Origin: a virus
DNA length: 35,950 bases
Direction: 5' to 3' (one strand)
IMG/VR virus record: IMGVR_UViG_3300026479_000027
Span: 1-35,950 of that record
Below, in pieces: positions 8,116 to 16,449 of the stretch. Made by a program: the position numbers and the translations under genes. A model generated the notes under the pieces. It made no database searches. It had not been told where the DNA came from and saw only the letters and a list, made by a program, of their open reading frames with translations. Every line of letters starts with the position of its first letter. Positions within the stretch are counted from its first letter, which is position 1.

Positions 8116-9595
8116 TAGATGATTCCCTCATATTAATTCCTGCATTTAAACCCGACGTTTTTGCAGTCATTGCCGTTGATTTAACTTCAGCATTACCTGT
8201 AGCAGAAACTGAAATTTCACCATTAAGATCAATAGATTGGTTTTGCAGTGGAGTCGAAGTGCTAATAGGGCTAATATTTATATCGCCGAAGCCTAACATG
8301 CTAGAAACATCATTTAATGGTGCAATTATTTTATTTAATCCTGCAATTACAAAGTTAATAAATGAAACGAAGCCAGTTTTTATTGTAGACCATGCATTTT
8401 TAAATGCCAATACTAAAATGTTAGAAACATTAGCTATAGGAGTAATTACTTTGTTTAAACCTGCCATCATAAAGCCAATAAAAGAGTTAAAGCTATTTTT
8501 TACGGTTATGCAAGCGGTTTCAAATGTTGATACTAAGGATTCAACAATGTCGTCCCAGTAAACTATTAGTGCGCCAATAGCAGCTATAGCAGCGGTTACA
8601 CCCGCAGCAACTAATACCATTGTTCCCGTTATTGTTGCTGCAACAAATACAAAGGCAGAAAGTAATAACAATAATGGCCCAACAACTGCAATTAAACCGC
8701 CAAACATTAACACTGCCTTTTTTACCCCGGGGGATAGGTTGCTAATAGCATTAACAATTTCAATTAGTGCATTGGTAACTTTAACTGCTAAAGGAAGCAT
8801 TAGTTTACCAAATGTCTCGGATAAACGCTTAGTGGCTTCTTGTGATTTCCGTGAGACGTTAGCATAAGCCTCACTAGTTCTAGCGTAATCGCCAATAGCT
8901 GCAGTGTTTCTTTCCGTAACTATTTGCAGTGTTGCTATAGCTTTAGCTTGTTGATCGGTTAATCTGCGATCTTTGCGCTTAATCCCGATCATTTTTTCTT
9001 TAACTTCGGCTTCTAAAACAGCAGTTTTAAAAGTATCTTTTAGCATTTCCCGCTCACCGAGGAGAGCTTTTGTTAAGGCGTTAGCTGCCCTTGCCGCTCC
9101 TCCCTCAACGTTTTTAAAACTAGCAACATCCGATGATAAAGCCACAACAGATTCGGATAACTGCAAGGCTTGTTCCGACGTCATACCTAACCCGGTTAAG
9201 AGATCACCAGTATTAGCTAGTAATTCCTGAACAGTTGAATCAGCTAAGTCAAACCCCTGGGCAAGCCTTTGGGTTGCTGCTGATGATTGGGAATCAATGC
9301 CTTTAAAAACCTCCCCAAACTTATTCGCAGTTTCTTCGGCGTCACTGGCGGCGTTAATCATACTTTTGCTCATAAGAACAAAAGGCGTAGTAACAGCCGC
9401 ACTCATAACCGCACCGGATCGCGCTAACGATCTGGATGTGTTTTTAAGTTTTTCGGTGTCCCTAGTAAGCTTGCGGATTTCAGTTGAGGTTTGTCTAGCC
9501 TTAGATGCCACTGTACCCATAGAGCGGCTAACCTTGTTAGCTACGCCGGAGAATTGATCTTTTAGCTTTATTAAATAGCTAACTTTATTTACCAT
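8108..9595 (-). CDS. Tail tape measure protein
   Basis: The 495-aa product has a charged helical N-terminus (about 1-65) and a TP901-like core at about 70-270, with the pattern EETANKFGEVFKGI, STVQELLANTGDLL, LTKALLGEREMLKD. A long hydrophobic stretch follows (about 290-350), then a C-terminal duplicated unit: SFIGFMMAGLNKVITPI is repeated as SFINFVIAGLNKIIAPL. Tape measures span the tube lumen and set tail length; at roughly 0.15 nm per residue this predicts a tail near 75 nm (inference). It starts inside the end of the frameshift extension, an arrangement normal for this gene pair. Confidence 0.92.
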   Translation of the reverse strand: MVNKVSYLIKLKDQFSGVANKVSRSMGTVASKARQTSTEIRKLTRDTEKLKNTSRSLARSGAVMSAAVTTPFVLMSKSMINAASDAEETANKFGEVFKGIDSQSSAATQRLAQGFDLADSTVQELLANTGDLLTGLGMTSEQALQLSESVVALSSDVASFKNVEGGAARAANALTKALLGEREMLKDTFKTAVLEAEVKEKMIGIKRKDRRLTDQQAKAIATLQIVTERNTAAIGDYARTSEAYANVSRKSQEATKRLSETFGKLMLPLAVKVTNALIEIVNAISNLSPGVKKAVLMFGGLIAVVGPLLLLLSAFVFVAATITGTMVLVAAGVTAAIAAIGALIVYWDDIVESLVSTFETACITVKNSFNSFIGFMMAGLNKVITPIANVSNILVLAFKNAWSTIKTGFVSFINFVIAGLNKIIAPLNDVSSMLGFGDINISPISTSTPLQNQSIDLNGEISVSATGNAEVKSTAMTAKTSGLNAGINMRESSNG

Positions 9596-10198
9596 GTTTG
9601 GCTTTCCCCATTTCAGCTTTTCGTTCGGATGCCAACTTGTTTGCTTCTTGAATAAAGCCTACGAATTCATCCATTGGCATATCTGACAAATCCGAATAAC
9701 TTAACCCGCCTTCAAAAAAGGCCATTAACCTGGCCATTTCACTTCTATGTTTTAATCTAGTCCATCCATCAGGGACTTGGCTATAAAATTTGAGACATAC
9801 GTACCCAATAAGCCCTCCACATCACGGAAATCCATTTTTTCTAACATAGGTGATGTGAACTTAGTTTCACCTTCTACTAAAGCAGAACCGTTTTTAAACA
9901 GTGCTTCAGCATGTAAAAAAACTTTAGATGTATCGCCAGACCAGTTGTACAACACATGCATCACTGATTTTAAATCGATTTCCCCTGCAGCTTCATCCGA
10001 ACTACTTTCATTAGTAGCTTCGGATAAAGTGCCGTGGGATAGCTCTGAAATTGCCGAAGTAAAAGCTTGCTTAATTGGAGCAAAGTTTGCAACGGATTTA
10101 TAGGTAGGGGCAATTAGTGTAATAAAACTTGCCTCGACTTGTTCACCCTTTAAAGCATACTTAAAGGGTGTTTCTAATTGATAAATGACCTCATTCAT
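9585..10198 (-). CDS. Tail assembly chaperone, -1 frameshift product (P2 E+E'-like)
   Basis: A second reading frame, -1 relative to the chaperone gene, stays open to a TAA at 9585-9587. It has no good start of its own. If ribosomes slip at 9785-9791, the first 138 residues of the chaperone join 66 extension residues (204 aa in all). The extension contains WTRLKHRSEMARLMAFFEGG and MPMDEFVGFIQEAN, which fit the helical E'/GT-type extensions that contact the tape measure. Tail phages use a ratio of short and long chaperone, and the gene sits directly before the tape measure as expected. Slippage itself is inferred. Confidence 0.78.
9752..10198 (-). CDS. Tail assembly chaperone, short form (Mu gp41 / P2 gpE-like)
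   Basis: The 148-aa acidic protein begins MNEVIYQLETPFKYAL, the usual opening of tail assembly chaperones just after the tube gene. An Asp/Ser/Glu-rich linker (about 62-73) separates N- and C-terminal helices. AGAGGTC precedes the ATG; a second ATG one codon on would change little. It lies between tube and tape measure, and its end carries a slippery site for the longer form. It is not expected in the finished virion. Confidence 0.83.
   Translation of the reverse strand: MNEVIYQLETPFKYALKGEQVEASFITLIAPTYKSVANFAPIKQAFTSAISELSHGTLSEATNESSSDEAAGEIDLKSVMHVLYNWSGDTSKVFLHAEALFKNGSALVEGETKFTSPMLEKMDFRDVEGLLGTYVSNFIAKSLMDGLD
9785..9791 (-). promoter_or_regulatory. Programmed -1 ribosomal frameshift site
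   Basis: On the minus strand the heptamer A_AAT_TTT is in exact X_XXY_YYZ phase with the chaperone frame (TCA AAT TTT). The -1 frame is closed by a TGA about 45 bases upstream and open from there through the extension, so the slip must occur in a short window, and this is the only canonical heptamer I see in it. The zero-frame stop follows 10 codons later. Confidence 0.78.
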
Positions 10199-10218
10199 TT
10201 TTTAGACCTCTTATAGAA

Positions 10219-10608
10219 TTATACTGCCGGCTCGGAGCTAAACTCTAATGTAATACTTCCATCAGTAGCAGCACTCGTTTCCGGGTCTTCCAGTAGCGCA
10301 GCACCCTGAAAAACTTTAGCATAACCTGTACCAAGTGAGCCAACTAGCTCTATTACGTTTTGGTCTTTGTTTGTTTTCCAGGCTCTCTTAAGAGATTCGT
10401 TTTCAGGCGTAGAGGGCATAGTAAATTTAACCATTCCCATTTTAGTGGATAGGTCTTCACTAAAGATTCTTTCAGTTTGACCCCCACCTACGACTGCGCT
10501 TCGCATTTGGTATTCACCTAAGCCGTCTTTCCAACTTAGTGAATCTGCGTCATAAGCTATTTGGCTATCATTAACCAAAATAGTAATATCATTTAATTGT
10601 GTTGCCAT
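10219..10608 (-). CDS. Tail tube protein (Mu gpM-like)
   Basis: The 129-aa product has the small beta-barrel composition of contractile tail tubes. Hallmarks are a strand-rich opening (NDITILVNDSQIAYDADSLS), a central GMVKFTMPSTPENE segment and SITLEFSSEPAV at the end. It directly follows the sheath gene (12 bases) with AGGGGATAAACA before the ATG, and precedes the chaperone. Tube genes sit next to sheath genes in nearly all myoviruses. Confidence 0.87.
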   Translation of the reverse strand: MATQLNDITILVNDSQIAYDADSLSWKDGLGEYQMRSAVVGGGQTERIFSEDLSTKMGMVKFTMPSTPENESLKRAWKTNKDQNVIELVGSLGTGYAKVFQGAALLEDPETSAATDGSITLEFSSEPAV

Positions 10609-10620
10609 TGTTTATCCCCT

Positions 10621-12171
10621 TTAATCGTTAGTTGAGAAAGCGATTTGGATTATTCCCGCAATTTCTCTATATTGGGTTACTAAAATTACTTTCATTTGAA
10701 TGCTAACTTTGCCTAATGCTTTATCAATAGAAATAATTAGGTTTTCGTCAAAGTAATTCAAAGAAGTTTCACCAGCTTCTAATAAAACGTAATCAGCGCC
10801 GGTAAGATCTTGGTAAAGTCTTTTAGAATAAGATCGAATTACAGGCTCATTTGCCATATCACGACCTTTAATAATGTCGCCTTCGGTTAAACGGGATTGA
10901 GCAAAACGTTTACGGTTATTATTGTAGAAATACTCCCTAACTTGGCTAGAGGTATCTACGTAGTTTAAAAACTTAAAGCTAATATCAGCATTGCCTGCAG
11001 TATCAGTTTTGTAAGTAGTATAGACTTCACCTGCTACAACTGCTGTTCCTGCAGGATTAGATCCAACAACAGTAACACCGGCATTAGATAAAGTTTCAAT
11101 TTCTAAATCATCAAAGCCTCTTCCTGTTTGGCTAGGAATTAAATCAGAAAAAGGGGTATTGAAATAAGGCTTAGAAGCTAAAGCCGGTCCGCCTAAAGCA
11201 TCTAATGCTCCATTTGAACTAATTACTAAATCTGAAACTGCAAAGCCTTCAACGTCAAGCCTTAGTGCTCTATAACCTGCAAAAGCAGAGGCTTTCATCA
11301 TAGGTGTTTCAACGATGTCGCCGCCTTTGTAATTAGTTTCTGATTCTAATTTACCTCCAAAAATAACTAGGGATTGGCTATTAAGCCCGCTAGCTAAAGT
11401 TGTTAAATTACCAACGGTATCGTTAACAGCGGTAAATGCTACGCCATCTTGAACCTTGCCGTCTGCATTAAATCGTGCATCTAATAAACTTAGCACTTCA
11501 GTTGTTGCGGCAGGGTAAGGCCAAACAATCGCTTGGTAGCGAGTTTCGCCAATAACGTCAAAAATACCTGTTAAAACAGGATCTGTTGCGCCAACAGTAG
11601 AAAGGTTAACCGAACTGCCCAGGCCTGCAATAGAACCTCTAACTTCTACAGGAATGCTGTCACCATAAGTACCACCATTAGCTGCGGTAATAGTTACTGT
11701 ACCTGCGTTATTAGATGCGGTAGCTTGTACAGTAGGATCTGCAGTGATTGCAGCTTCAACTGCATCACCTATAACAGTAAGCGAGTCGCCTGAGCTAATA
11801 GCTATACTATATTTATGATTTTTTTCAGAGCCAACGATAACCGTTAGTGTTCCGGATTCAGTTGGGGAACCAGCAAAGATTACACTAATCTCACCCTTAG
11901 TAGCTGTGCCGTTATCGCCTAACGGAATAGCATCAACTTGAACTTGTTGGTTTCTAGATTTGTTAGCGCGAACTAATCCTGCTAACATTGAACGTGGGCC
12001 AAATAAAGCGTCTTCCGCTCCGCCATTAGCTATATTTTGAACTAGTTGGCCCGGGGTAGCTGTACCTGTTAGCATTTGGCCAACAATTAAAATTTTCTGT
12101 TCTGTGTTTAACGCCGTCCGTGAGGAAGGGCTAATCACAAAGTTTGTTTTTGGCTGTCTAATAATAGTCAT
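10621..12171 (-). CDS. Tail sheath protein (Mu gpL family)
   Basis: The 516-aa product starts with the extended N-terminal arm and VGQMLTGTATPGQLVQNI, and contains FGPRSMLAGLVRANK (about 58-72), both typical of the Mu-like sheath. Variable beta insert domains lie at about 95-190. The conserved C-terminal part holds the RDMANEPVIRSYSKRLY-type segment that makes the tube-facing core and linking arm. Its ATG overlaps the DUF2635 gene stop (ATGA). It shows that the virion has a contractile tail. Confidence 0.94.
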   Translation of the reverse strand: MTIIRQPKTNFVISPSSRTALNTEQKILIVGQMLTGTATPGQLVQNIANGGAEDALFGPRSMLAGLVRANKSRNQQVQVDAIPLGDNGTATKGEISVIFAGSPTESGTLTVIVGSEKNHKYSIAISSGDSLTVIGDAVEAAITADPTVQATASNNAGTVTITAANGGTYGDSIPVEVRGSIAGLGSSVNLSTVGATDPVLTGIFDVIGETRYQAIVWPYPAATTEVLSLLDARFNADGKVQDGVAFTAVNDTVGNLTTLASGLNSQSLVIFGGKLESETNYKGGDIVETPMMKASAFAGYRALRLDVEGFAVSDLVISSNGALDALGGPALASKPYFNTPFSDLIPSQTGRGFDDLEIETLSNAGVTVVGSNPAGTAVVAGEVYTTYKTDTAGNADISFKFLNYVDTSSQVREYFYNNNRKRFAQSRLTEGDIIKGRDMANEPVIRSYSKRLYQDLTGADYVLLEAGETSLNYFDENLIISIDKALGKVSIQMKVILVTQYREIAGIIQIAFSTND

Positions 12172-12359
12172 TTCTCAACCTTCCTCGCTTTGGGTTTTGG
12201 TTTTGGTTTAGGTGGTACTGGTTCGACACAATTGTCGGTTTGTGCATCTTTTAATCTCTGTCTCCAAAACTTAGACAAGGGTTTGCCGTATGCATCCGAG
12301 TCTATTATAACAAATCCTGAATAGTTTTGAACATTATTTATTTTCAATTTAATTTTCAT
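12168..12359 (-). CDS. DUF2635-like small protein (Mu gp38 position)
   Basis: The 63-aa product has the short beta start and the segment GKPLSKFWRQRLKDAQTDNC. This fits the W-x-R-RL-x-DG pattern of DUF2635 proteins, which precede the sheath gene in Mu-type phages. The C-terminus is a Pro/Lys tail (PPKPKPKPKARKVEK). Its exact role is unknown. It overlaps both neighbours by four bases. Confidence 0.72.
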   Translation of the reverse strand: MKIKLKINNVQNYSGFVIIDSDAYGKPLSKFWRQRLKDAQTDNCVEPVPPKPKPKPKARKVEK

Positions 12360-13438
12360 AAAGGCTCTTCATCTAAGTTTATTGAAGCAATTAAGTTTTC
12401 ACTTCCATGACTTATACCCATATCTATAGAAATATCTCTGAAAGCCACGTCTATATCGGGAATAAATACATCTGTTGGTCCCATTTGTAAAGTACATTCA
12501 AAAGCATATTGGTGTACGTAAAATGCGGAATTGTATGTTTGAAACCCGTGGCCAGTTATCATTAACGGGTTATTATTGTTTTCAACTAACGAAGGAAATT
12601 TGTACGTCAGAATGCTATTACAAATAGGCTTTAATAATTCTTCGCACCTGTCGCGTGCTTGCCTAGCTGCAATTTGTTCGTTAGTAGGTAAAAACAAATA
12701 CAAAGAAAAAGACTGCACCAACCTTTGGTTGAAATAATTTCCTGACTGGATATTATCTGTGCTGTCCGTTTCAATCTTTCGGCTTTTATCTGCAATGCTA
12801 TCGCCTAGCACTACAAATAGCCACGCTTTATCTTGTCCTTGTTTAGTATAAGCCTCTAATAGCCTTTCAAAATCTACCGAAGCAGAAATGCGGGGATTGG
12901 ATTTGGCTATTATTGCTCCCTCTGCAGGGCTATATAAATTGCTAGGAACTAAATACTGAAAAGTGTTTTCACTAGGCGTAGACGTAATTTGGACTAACCC
13001 GTTATAGTTATTAAAAGGACTAGAGCCGTTTAATAAAAGGGCTGGGCCAGTAGAATTAGTTGGGCCGGAATCTGAAACGGTAAATTTTAAAGTTCTTCTA
13101 TTTGGTACCTTAAGTAAAACAAAGCTTCCATTAAATTCCGATTGGTCTGACCCGTTAATTTGTACATTAAATCCTGCGTTTTCGGTTATGTCGTGGTCCG
13201 TTTGGGTAATCATTGTTGCAATACTGCCTAACCGAGAAATGCTTAAAATTTCTATAGGAGTTTGTGCACCAGTAATAATAATTTGTCTTCCTGCTATTAA
13301 ACCGTGCGGGCTATTTGTAGTTGCTGTAGCTACACCCGAACTTTGTACAATAGAGGAAACAGGGACTTGATCCGTAAAGTCGTCTACAAGGGAGGGTAAA
13401 ACTGTAGCCAACTGATTTACAATATCTGAGGATCTCAT
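12356..13438 (-). CDS. Tail terminator-like protein (Mu gp37 position) with nested beta-domain insertions
   Basis: The C-terminal half (about 185-360) looks like the Mu gp37/tail-terminator family: AWLFVVLGDSIADKSR, a middle FNQRLVQSFSLYLFLPTNEQ strand, then an RDRCEELLKPI helix. The N-terminal half contains an HGL-type beta domain (TNSPHGLIAG...NTFQYLV...PAEGAI). This is interrupted by a second copy of the same fold at about 64-138 (DHDI...INGSDQSEFNGSF...LKFTV). The family is normally 150-200 aa, so the size difference is explained by these inserts. It lies between the neck gene and DUF2635/sheath, as in Mu. Confidence 0.75.
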   Translation of the reverse strand: MRSSDIVNQLATVLPSLVDDFTDQVPVSSIVQSSGVATATTNSPHGLIAGRQIIITGAQTPIEILSISRLGSIATMITQTDHDITENAGFNVQINGSDQSEFNGSFVLLKVPNRRTLKFTVSDSGPTNSTGPALLLNGSSPFNNYNGLVQITSTPSENTFQYLVPSNLYSPAEGAIIAKSNPRISASVDFERLLEAYTKQGQDKAWLFVVLGDSIADKSRKIETDSTDNIQSGNYFNQRLVQSFSLYLFLPTNEQIAARQARDRCEELLKPICNSILTYKFPSLVENNNNPLMITGHGFQTYNSAFYVHQYAFECTLQMGPTDVFIPDIDVAFRDISIDMGISHGSENLIASINLDEEPL

Positions 13439-13914
13439 TTAATTAATCCTCCCCGTCCTTCTAACCTTTTTCCTATCTCTCTTTGGAAATTCTTTTGGAA
13501 GTTTCTAACCTGGCTGTTTATGCCGTTAGATAAAGAGGGCCTAGCTTTTATTCTACTGCTACCAAATTCTATTGCACTTGCATAGTCTGGGGCAGGGCTT
13601 TTACTTTGTACGCCATAACCAAATTCAAGGGAATTGGCGCCGTTAACTTTATAGCCTAGCGACCTTCTAAGCGCTCCAGTAAGGTTTGCATGAGTTTCAC
13701 CTGGCGCAGAAGCTACGTGGCGCCTACGGCGGCCAGACGGCGTTCTATAGGTATAAGTTCTTCCGCCCTTTGGCTTAATTAAAATCTCATCGCTAGTAGC
13801 TTTACGTAAGCCTACTGCAGAAGTGTAGAAAGCGTGCTCGATACCGCTTTTTGTAAGCTTTTTAATAGACTTAATATTAATAATAGCACTTCGGCTGTTT
13901 TTATCTAAAATCAT
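13435..13914 (-). CDS. Neck / tail completion protein (HK97 gp10-like)
   Basis: The 159-aa basic protein ends with PDYASAIEFGSSRIKARPSL, the hallmark of HK97-gp10-like neck proteins (Y-A-x-x-xE-FG...ARPFL). A basic run SGRRRRH lies mid-protein. It overlaps both neighbours by four bases. Known members sit between head-closure and tail-terminator proteins, which is its place here. Confidence 0.82.
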   Translation of the reverse strand: MILDKNSRSAIINIKSIKKLTKSGIEHAFYTSAVGLRKATSDEILIKPKGGRTYTYRTPSGRRRRHVASAPGETHANLTGALRRSLGYKVNGANSLEFGYGVQSKSPAPDYASAIEFGSSRIKARPSLSNGINSQVRNFQKNFQREIGKRLEGRGGLIK

Positions 13915-14270
13915 GCTTTTGATGCCTCACCTAAACCACGTTCGCTGCTTCTAAGTATTAGACAGTTGTCTTTTTCGCAACAGTTTTCAACGTCAATTAT
14001 ATTAAACTTACGGCCTTTAAAGGTAATCCAAGTTTCTGCCGTAACCCCATCTACATATTTTATGCAAAACTGATGGGTAATAGGTGTATCTGTAGCAATG
14101 CCGTCAAATAGGGTTTTACCCCTTTCGGTTTTAATAATGGCCGTTACGGTTTGGTCACCTGTAAATTCTTCATCAAAATCTACTTCGCCAAACAAGGGAG
14201 GGCTAATATCTCTATTGTGTAGGGTTATGCTTTGCCCGTATTTTGCTAAGTTTCTGTCTAATAGGCTCAA
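13911..14270 (-). CDS. Head closure / head-tail joining protein
   Basis: The 119-aa product is strand-rich with a C-terminal GRKFNIIDVEN segment, which resembles the (F/Y)xIxxVxN strand of SPP1 gp16/HK97 gp9-type head closure proteins. Two adjacent Cys (ENCCEKDNC) form a small Cys cluster that is unusual for the family. Position after the connector and before the gp10-like protein supports the call. Confidence 0.68.
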   Translation of the reverse strand: MSLLDRNLAKYGQSITLHNRDISPPLFGEVDFDEEFTGDQTVTAIIKTERGKTLFDGIATDTPITHQFCIKYVDGVTAETWITFKGRKFNIIDVENCCEKDNCLILRSSERGLGEASKA

Positions 14271-14653
14271 TGTAAATTGCCTATAACAAACATATTAACG
14301 GGGGTTTTGTCAAATTGCATTAAGCAACCGGAAGACAAAGTGTTGGCTAATTGGCCAAACGGAGTTCCCATTATGCCTTCGCCAAATTTAAAGCTATATG
14401 TAACTGTGCCCCCGCAAGACGGATTAGTTTCTGAGGATAAAGATAAACTGTTTTCTGTAACGGCACAATTGTGCGCAGACAAATACAGTTCAACTTGTTT
14501 TAAACATTCTGCGGTTAGGTCCGATCCGCAGCTTCCGTAAACCATATCAACAATACAAGTTGAAGCATTAATTGCTGCTGTGATTTGGTCATCGGTTAGG
14601 ATACTCCCCGTAGGCAGAATAGTTCTAACTTCTGCAATTGTAACTCTAGCCAT
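14267..14653 (-). CDS. Head-tail connector / adaptor protein
   Basis: The 128-aa product opens with a helical VRTILPTGSILTDDQITAAI segment. It continues with a helix around LTAECLKQVELYLSAHNCAV and a Gly-rich loop (FGEGIMGTPFGQLA), the layout of gp6/gp15-like adaptors that dock on the portal. Seven Cys are present, more than in its neighbours. It is the first gene after a hairpin terminator, so its expression may be lower than that of the capsid genes. Confidence 0.66.
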   Translation of the reverse strand: MARVTIAEVRTILPTGSILTDDQITAAINASTCIVDMVYGSCGSDLTAECLKQVELYLSAHNCAVTENSLSLSSETNPSCGGTVTYSFKFGEGIMGTPFGQLANTLSSGCLMQFDKTPVNMFVIGNLH

Positions 14654-14674
14654 TGGTTTCCCCTAAAAATTATT

Positions 14675-14700
14675 AGAAAGCCGCCCGAAAGCGGCTTTCT
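14675..14700 (-). terminator. Hairpin terminator between head and neck genes
   Basis: A perfect 10-base-pair stem (AGAAAGCCGC with GCGGCTTTCT) has a 6-base loop. On the minus strand it is followed by AATAATTTTT. It lies in the 59-base gap between the small head protein and the connector gene. The T-run is imperfect, so partial termination that lowers neck and tail expression after the capsid gene is likely. Confidence 0.75.
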
Positions 14701-14712
14701 GGTTTTACAAAG

Positions 14713-14910
14713 TTATTTTGATTTAGCAACCTTTTCAGGTTTTTCATCAATAACTTTTTTGCTCTCTTTTGGAGTTACCAGCTTTTGGCTTAGTTCTTCG
14801 GATTGCTCCTGAGAAATAACGATTTCGCTACCTTCAGGAATAAGCTCTAATTTGCCTTTAACTGCTAAATACAATTTTTTATGAGCAACTACGCGTTTAA
14901 CATTAGCCAT
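14713..14910 (-). CDS. Small head-region protein (65 aa)
   Basis: The frame is open further upstream, but GGAGGG lies 6 bases before the ATG at 14910, so I take MANVKRVVAHKKLYLAV as the N-terminus. The first half is a small beta unit (LYLAVKGKLELIPEGSEIVI); the second half is a Lys/Glu-rich helix ending KPEKVAKSK. Function is unknown. It follows the capsid gene by 14 bases and ends at a terminator, so it may be a minor head or capsid-associated protein. Confidence 0.75.
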   Translation of the reverse strand: MANVKRVVAHKKLYLAVKGKLELIPEGSEIVISQEQSEELSQKLVTPKESKKVIDEKPEKVAKSK

Positions 14911-14924
14911 GTTAATGCCCTCCG

Positions 14925-15971
14925 TTAAGAAGCGTAAAGTGCACAAGTTTTACCTGCGAAATCCGTGCGGACTTCAAAACCAACTGCGCCCCAAACTACA
15001 AATTCATAGTTTGAGTTATAAACTGGTCTTGGCATAGCAACAGTGTTAACACCCATACCTACGATAGGACGGACTTTGTTGCTATCTAATGGGAAAGCCA
15101 TTAGTTGGTTACCGGTTAATTTTGAGCTAGTTTTAACAGCGGCTACGCCCATAAGATCAGCTAATTCTTGCATAATGATCTTACTGTCGTATGAAGTGCT
15201 GAACTTACGTTCTAAGTTAGCAGCAATTTCACGTGATACATAGTAAACAGCATCGTATTCGCAGTTGTTGTCAATCCATAAAACGTTACGGACTTGGACG
15301 AAAGCAGCTTTAATTTCGTCACCAGTTTTACTAGTGTCGGTAAAGTTAAAGTTAACGCCACCACCACCTAGGCTTACTTGAGCAACACGTGCGTCGTTAC
15401 GCATACCGCCCCAGCTTAAGCCATCAATTACAATAGATTGGCCGTTAGCATCAACATGCCCATCTAAAAATTGATCTGCCATGTGGCGACGTAATGTAGC
15501 AACAGATTCACGTTGGTCGTCAATTAATGCATCGAAGCCTTCTGAGCTTTGAGCATTCCATTCACGCCAGTTGCGAGAAAAACCTGTGTCATGTACAGGA
15601 ATGATTGAACCATCGTAGCTGTATTCAACTTGGTCTAGTTTAGCACCAATTTGGCCAGTCATTGAAGTTTGAGCATTACCTGCGTCAGAAGCTTGGCGGA
15701 ACTTGTGAACAAGTTTACCAATAGAAACTGAACGTGATAGTGGTAAAAGGTCGTTTAGGAATGTGTCACCGTCGTCTGAACGCATACGTTCAACTGTTAC
15801 GGAATCAAATTCTTGATAAACGTCTTGAGGGATAATGCCCTCGTTAGTAACCATACCTTGGTTAAAGAACATTTGCTCTTGACGGTTTGCACCAGTACGA
15901 GCTGAAACTACTTCGTTCCATTGTTCTTTAGCTGCGCGGCTGTTACCAATAATTTTCTTTTGAAAAAGCAT
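14925..15971 (-). CDS. Major capsid protein
   Basis: The 348-aa product lies between a decoration-protein gene and the neck genes, the place of the major capsid protein. It has an N-terminal helical arm (SRAAKEQWNEVVSART) and an E-loop-like region at about 75-115. The later half has the alternating strands and spine-helix pattern of the HK97 fold, ending VWGAVGFEVRTDFAGKTC. Codon use (many CGT, GGT, GCA) is more regular than in its neighbours, fitting high expression. AGGGGAATAACCG precedes the ATG. Confidence 0.85.
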   Translation of the reverse strand: MLFQKKIIGNSRAAKEQWNEVVSARTGANRQEQMFFNQGMVTNEGIIPQDVYQEFDSVTVERMRSDDGDTFLNDLLPLSRSVSIGKLVHKFRQASDAGNAQTSMTGQIGAKLDQVEYSYDGSIIPVHDTGFSRNWREWNAQSSEGFDALIDDQRESVATLRRHMADQFLDGHVDANGQSIVIDGLSWGGMRNDARVAQVSLGGGGVNFNFTDTSKTGDEIKAAFVQVRNVLWIDNNCEYDAVYYVSREIAANLERKFSTSYDSKIIMQELADLMGVAAVKTSSKLTGNQLMAFPLDSNKVRPIVGMGVNTVAMPRPVYNSNYEFVVWGAVGFEVRTDFAGKTCALYAS

Positions 15972-15983
15972 CGGTTATTCCCC

Positions 15984-16436
15984 TTATGCTACACGTACAC
16001 GCACTAACTGAGTGCCTGTAGTAGTTACGATTTCATCGGCATAAGCCAACACCTGTTCTGAACCATTGGTTGCAGAAATCTTTAGAACGCCAGAACCATT
16101 ATGTGATAAAGCAGTTCCTTTCGCAGTAATAGCTTGGCCAGTTGCTACTAAGACGTTTAGGAATTCACCTGAACGACCTTTAATAGCCACCATGTTTTCG
16201 CTAATAGTCCAAGCATCATCAACACTTTTAGAACGTTGCTGATCTTTATCCGCTATAAGTAATTCTGAACCAAATTCAGTATGTACTTTTGAGTTAGCTT
16301 GTAAGCCAGTAGCAGCTTGAGTCAATAATGTGCCAGGTAAAATAGCTGCTAAAGCAACACCTTCAACATTTAATGGCTTGCTGTTATCTTCACCGGCAGG
16401 GCCAACGTAAATTGTTCTTTTTGAAATTGTAGACAT
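15984..16436 (-). CDS. Capsid decoration / stabilization protein
   Basis: The 150-aa strand-rich protein sits between scaffold and capsid genes and starts with a flexible arm (MSTISKRTIYVGPAGEDN). It contains the LPGTLLTQAATGLQANS motif often seen in decoration proteins beside DUF2213/DUF1073 head modules. It probably clamps capsomers on the outside of the mature shell, like lambda gpD in role. AGGGGGACTAACTA precedes the start. Confidence 0.72.
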   Translation of the reverse strand: MSTISKRTIYVGPAGEDNSKPLNVEGVALAAILPGTLLTQAATGLQANSKVHTEFGSELLIADKDQQRSKSVDDAWTISENMVAIKGRSGEFLNVLVATGQAITAKGTALSHNGSGVLKISATNGSEQVLAYADEIVTTTGTQLVRVRVA

Positions 16437-16449
16437 TAGTTAGTCCCCC

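Noticed and set aside
3292-12359. A Mu-like transposable (temperate) lifestyle
   Set aside because: Only the tail module resembles Mu. No transposase, integrase or Mu-type repressor is seen, and the head and replication genes differ.
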